64,000 nt of DNA from assembly GCA_044224215.1 (NCBI GenBank), contig JBGAKX010000001.1:1-64000 (forward strand), read 5' to 3'. The notes below the pieces were generated by a model, which was given only the letters and a program-made list of their open reading frames with translations, was not told the origin of the DNA and did no database searches. Shown piece by piece: positions 62,794 through 64,000 of this stretch. Within the stretch, counting starts at the first letter, position 1; each line of letters opens with the position of its first letter. Source of the stretch: DAOMFM01 sp035429825. Its GTDB lineage: Bacteria; Acidobacteriota; Blastocatellia; UBA7656; JADIYM01. Position numbers and translations under genes: made by a program.

Positions 62794-63408
62794 GTGCCAC
62801 TCATTCCGACAGTTCTCGAACAGACATCGCGAGGCGAGCGTGCGTTCGACATCTATTCGCGGCTGCTCAAGGAGAACATCGTCTTTCTCGGTACGCCGAT
62901 CTACGACGAGATCGCAAACCTGATCGTCGCCCAGTTGCTGTATCTGGAGGCCGAAGATCCGGACCGCGATATTTCGCTTTACATCAACAGTCCAGGCGGG
63001 AGCGTCACCGCCGGCATGGCGATCTACGACACGATGCAGTTCATCCGGCCCGACGTCGTCACGATCTGCGTCGGGCAGGCGAGCTCGATGGCGGCGCTGC
63101 TTCTTGCGTCGGGCGCGCCGGGGAAGCGTTTCGCATTGCCCGGGGCCAGGATTCTGATTCACCAGCCGTCGATCGGCTCGATCGGCGGCCAGGCGACGGA
63201 CATCCGGATCTATGCCGAGGAGATCATCCGAATGCGCCAGGCGCTGAGCCATATCATTGCGAAGCACACGGGCCAGTCGTACGAACGCATCGAGGACGAC
63301 GTCGAGCGCGATCTGTACCTGAGCAGCGTCCAGGCGCGCGAGTACGGAATCATCGACCGCGTGATCACGTCTCGGGACCAGGCGGACGTGCCTGGCCGGA
63401 TCGACTGA
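62794..63408 (+). CDS. clpP: ClpP protease subunit
   Basis: A 204-aa serine protease of the ClpAP/ClpXP complexes. The catalytic Ser is at about 98 (GQASSMAALLLASG) and His at about 123 (ILIHQPS); the Asp follows in the helix region. The N-terminus PLIPTVLEQTSRGERAFDIYSRLL is typical. The start is GTG 62794 behind GGGG. It would serve ClpA encoded at 40-42 kb. Confidence 0.95.
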   Translation: MPLIPTVLEQTSRGERAFDIYSRLLKENIVFLGTPIYDEIANLIVAQLLYLEAEDPDRDISLYINSPGGSVTAGMAIYDTMQFIRPDVVTICVGQASSMAALLLASGAPGKRFALPGARILIHQPSIGSIGGQATDIRIYAEEIIRMRQALSHIIAKHTGQSYERIEDDVERDLYLSSVQAREYGIIDRVITSRDQADVPGRID

Positions 63409-63421
63409 TCGAGGGCCGCGT

Positions 63422-63784
63422 ATGCCGATCAAGGGAAAGCCATGGGGATCGTCGGGGGGGATGTGGACGGGTCGCGGATGCCATGCATGGGAGCCCGCGA
63501 CCGACATCTACCAGTCCGCCGAAGGGTGGGTCGTCAAGTTTGACCTTGCGGGTGTCGATCCCGACGACGTGACGGTGCGGATCGTCGATCACACGTTGTT
63601 CGTCGCGGGAACGCGGCGCGACAGGACGCTGAGGGAGGGAGTGTCGCACTACCAGATGGAGATCACGTACAGCAGGTTTGAACGTTCGATTCAGCTTCCG
63701 TGCGATCTCGCGCATGCACGCGTCGAGAGCGAGTACGACAACGGACTGTTGACCCTCACGTTCTTTGTCCAGGGCGGCAAGTAA
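63422..63784 (+). CDS. Hsp20/alpha-crystallin small heat-shock protein
   Basis: A 120-aa holdase. The alpha-crystallin domain spans about 25-118, with ATDIYQSAEGWVVKFDLAGV, GTRRDRTLREG and ERSIQLPCDL; the final NGLLTLTFF carries the characteristic GxLT-like pattern. Its N-terminal arm is short. It lies between clpP and lon, 13 nt after clpP and 12 nt before lon, so it is co-transcribed. Confidence 0.9.
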   Translation: MPIKGKPWGSSGGMWTGRGCHAWEPATDIYQSAEGWVVKFDLAGVDPDDVTVRIVDHTLFVAGTRRDRTLREGVSHYQMEITYSRFERSIQLPCDLAHARVESEYDNGLLTLTFFVQGGK

Positions 63785-63796
63785 GAGGAGTTGAAG

Positions 63797-64000
63797 CATG
63801 AGTGACGTGGTGCGCGTGTTGGAACTTCCGGTTCTCACGCTCAAGAACAAGGTGGTCTTCCCGTATTCGCTCGAGCCGCTGACCGTCGGCCGGCCGTTCT
63901 CGCTTGCCGCCGTCGAGGCCGCACTCGCGACCGAGGAGAAGCAGATCGTTCTGATCGCCCAGCGCGAGGAGACCGAGGACCGGCCAAAGCCCGAACAGAT
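63797..64000 (+). CDS. lon: Lon protease, N-terminal fragment (runs off the right edge)
   Basis: Only the first 68 codons are inside the window. They read MSDVVRVLELPVLTLKNKVV then FPYSLEPLTVGRPFSLAAVE and EKQIVLIAQREE, the opening of the Lon substrate-binding domain, with the family's LPVLxLxNxVxFP pattern. GAGGAG precedes ATG 63797. It is the last gene of the heat-shock run within the window; full length cannot be judged. Confidence 0.88.

Overview
The window is a 64-kb piece of a high-GC Gram-negative bacterial chromosome, probably from a metagenome-type assembly. There is a 7-base N run inside one gene, and two other genes each look one base short. Housekeeping genes (infA, grpE, clpB, clpP, lon, clpS-clpA) show it is not a plasmid. 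The MoxR/DUF58/BatA module, the chromosomal RepA-like initiator, the Bacillus-like fad operon, the class III-like PHA synthase and the membrane polyamine module together suggest an Acidobacteriota-, Myxococcota- or Desulfobacterota-like lineage. I cannot fix the phylum from sequence alone. I saw no rRNA, tRNA, CRISPR, transposase or integrase.

Layout. 0.1-7.3 kb (minus): three alkaline-phosphatase-superfamily proteins, an M28 peptidase and an APS kinase; three of these proteins share an LGY-type C-terminal tail. 7.4-18.7 kb (mostly minus): a MoxR ATPase/DUF58/BatA/DUF4159/DUF4175-like envelope module, interrupted by a plus-strand flippase and a small exported protein. 18.8-21.1 kb: a C-terminal-processing protease and a small exported protein. 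21.1-23.7 kb: a candidate iteron origin (nine tandem 22-23-bp repeats, four spaced divergent copies and one inverted copy) in front of a replication initiator A family gene, with a ribbon-helix-helix gene converging on it. 23.9-32.7 kb: a BON-domain protein, an isolated iteron copy, FabG, a DUF374 acyltransferase, P5C dehydrogenase, a CxxCH/Reeler-like protein, an ECF sigma/anti-sigma pair, an amino-acid dehydrogenase and a FFLEELY-type protein.

32.8-42.5 kb (plus): a nine-gene, tightly spaced run with AdoMet decarboxylase, a DUF4178 protein, a small membrane protein, DUF350, a membrane-anchored spermidine synthase, a Tat-exported FAD enzyme and a polytopic membrane protein. It runs through 4-base overlaps into clpS and clpA. 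42.5-47.3 kb: polyhydroxyalkanoate genes (phaC, a hydrolase, a PhaR-type regulator, a phasin-like protein) and an HMG-CoA reductase. 47.4-56.1 kb: a beta-oxidation operon (fadR-fadD-reductase-fadN-fadA-fadE) with a FadR-like palindrome at its head and a hairpin terminator at its end. 56.1-58.4 kb: an MBL-fold hydrolase and two DUF4190-like membrane proteins. 58.7-64 kb: a heat-shock locus with infA and hspR on minus, and grpE, clpB, clpP, hsp20 and lon on plus.

How it fits together: much of the window concerns envelope integrity, protein quality control and carbon storage. HspR probably represses the grpE-clpB run through a HAIR-like site inside a near-consensus promoter. FadR probably represses its own operon and releases it when acyl-CoA is present. 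The PHA genes store the same acyl-CoA-derived carbon. Three observations deserve a second look: the chromosomal iteron/initiator locus with its detached iteron; infA apparently starting at an AUC codon behind a perfect 14-nt Shine-Dalgarno sequence encoded in the end of hspR; and the PspA-less membrane polyamine module fused into one transcription unit with clpSA.
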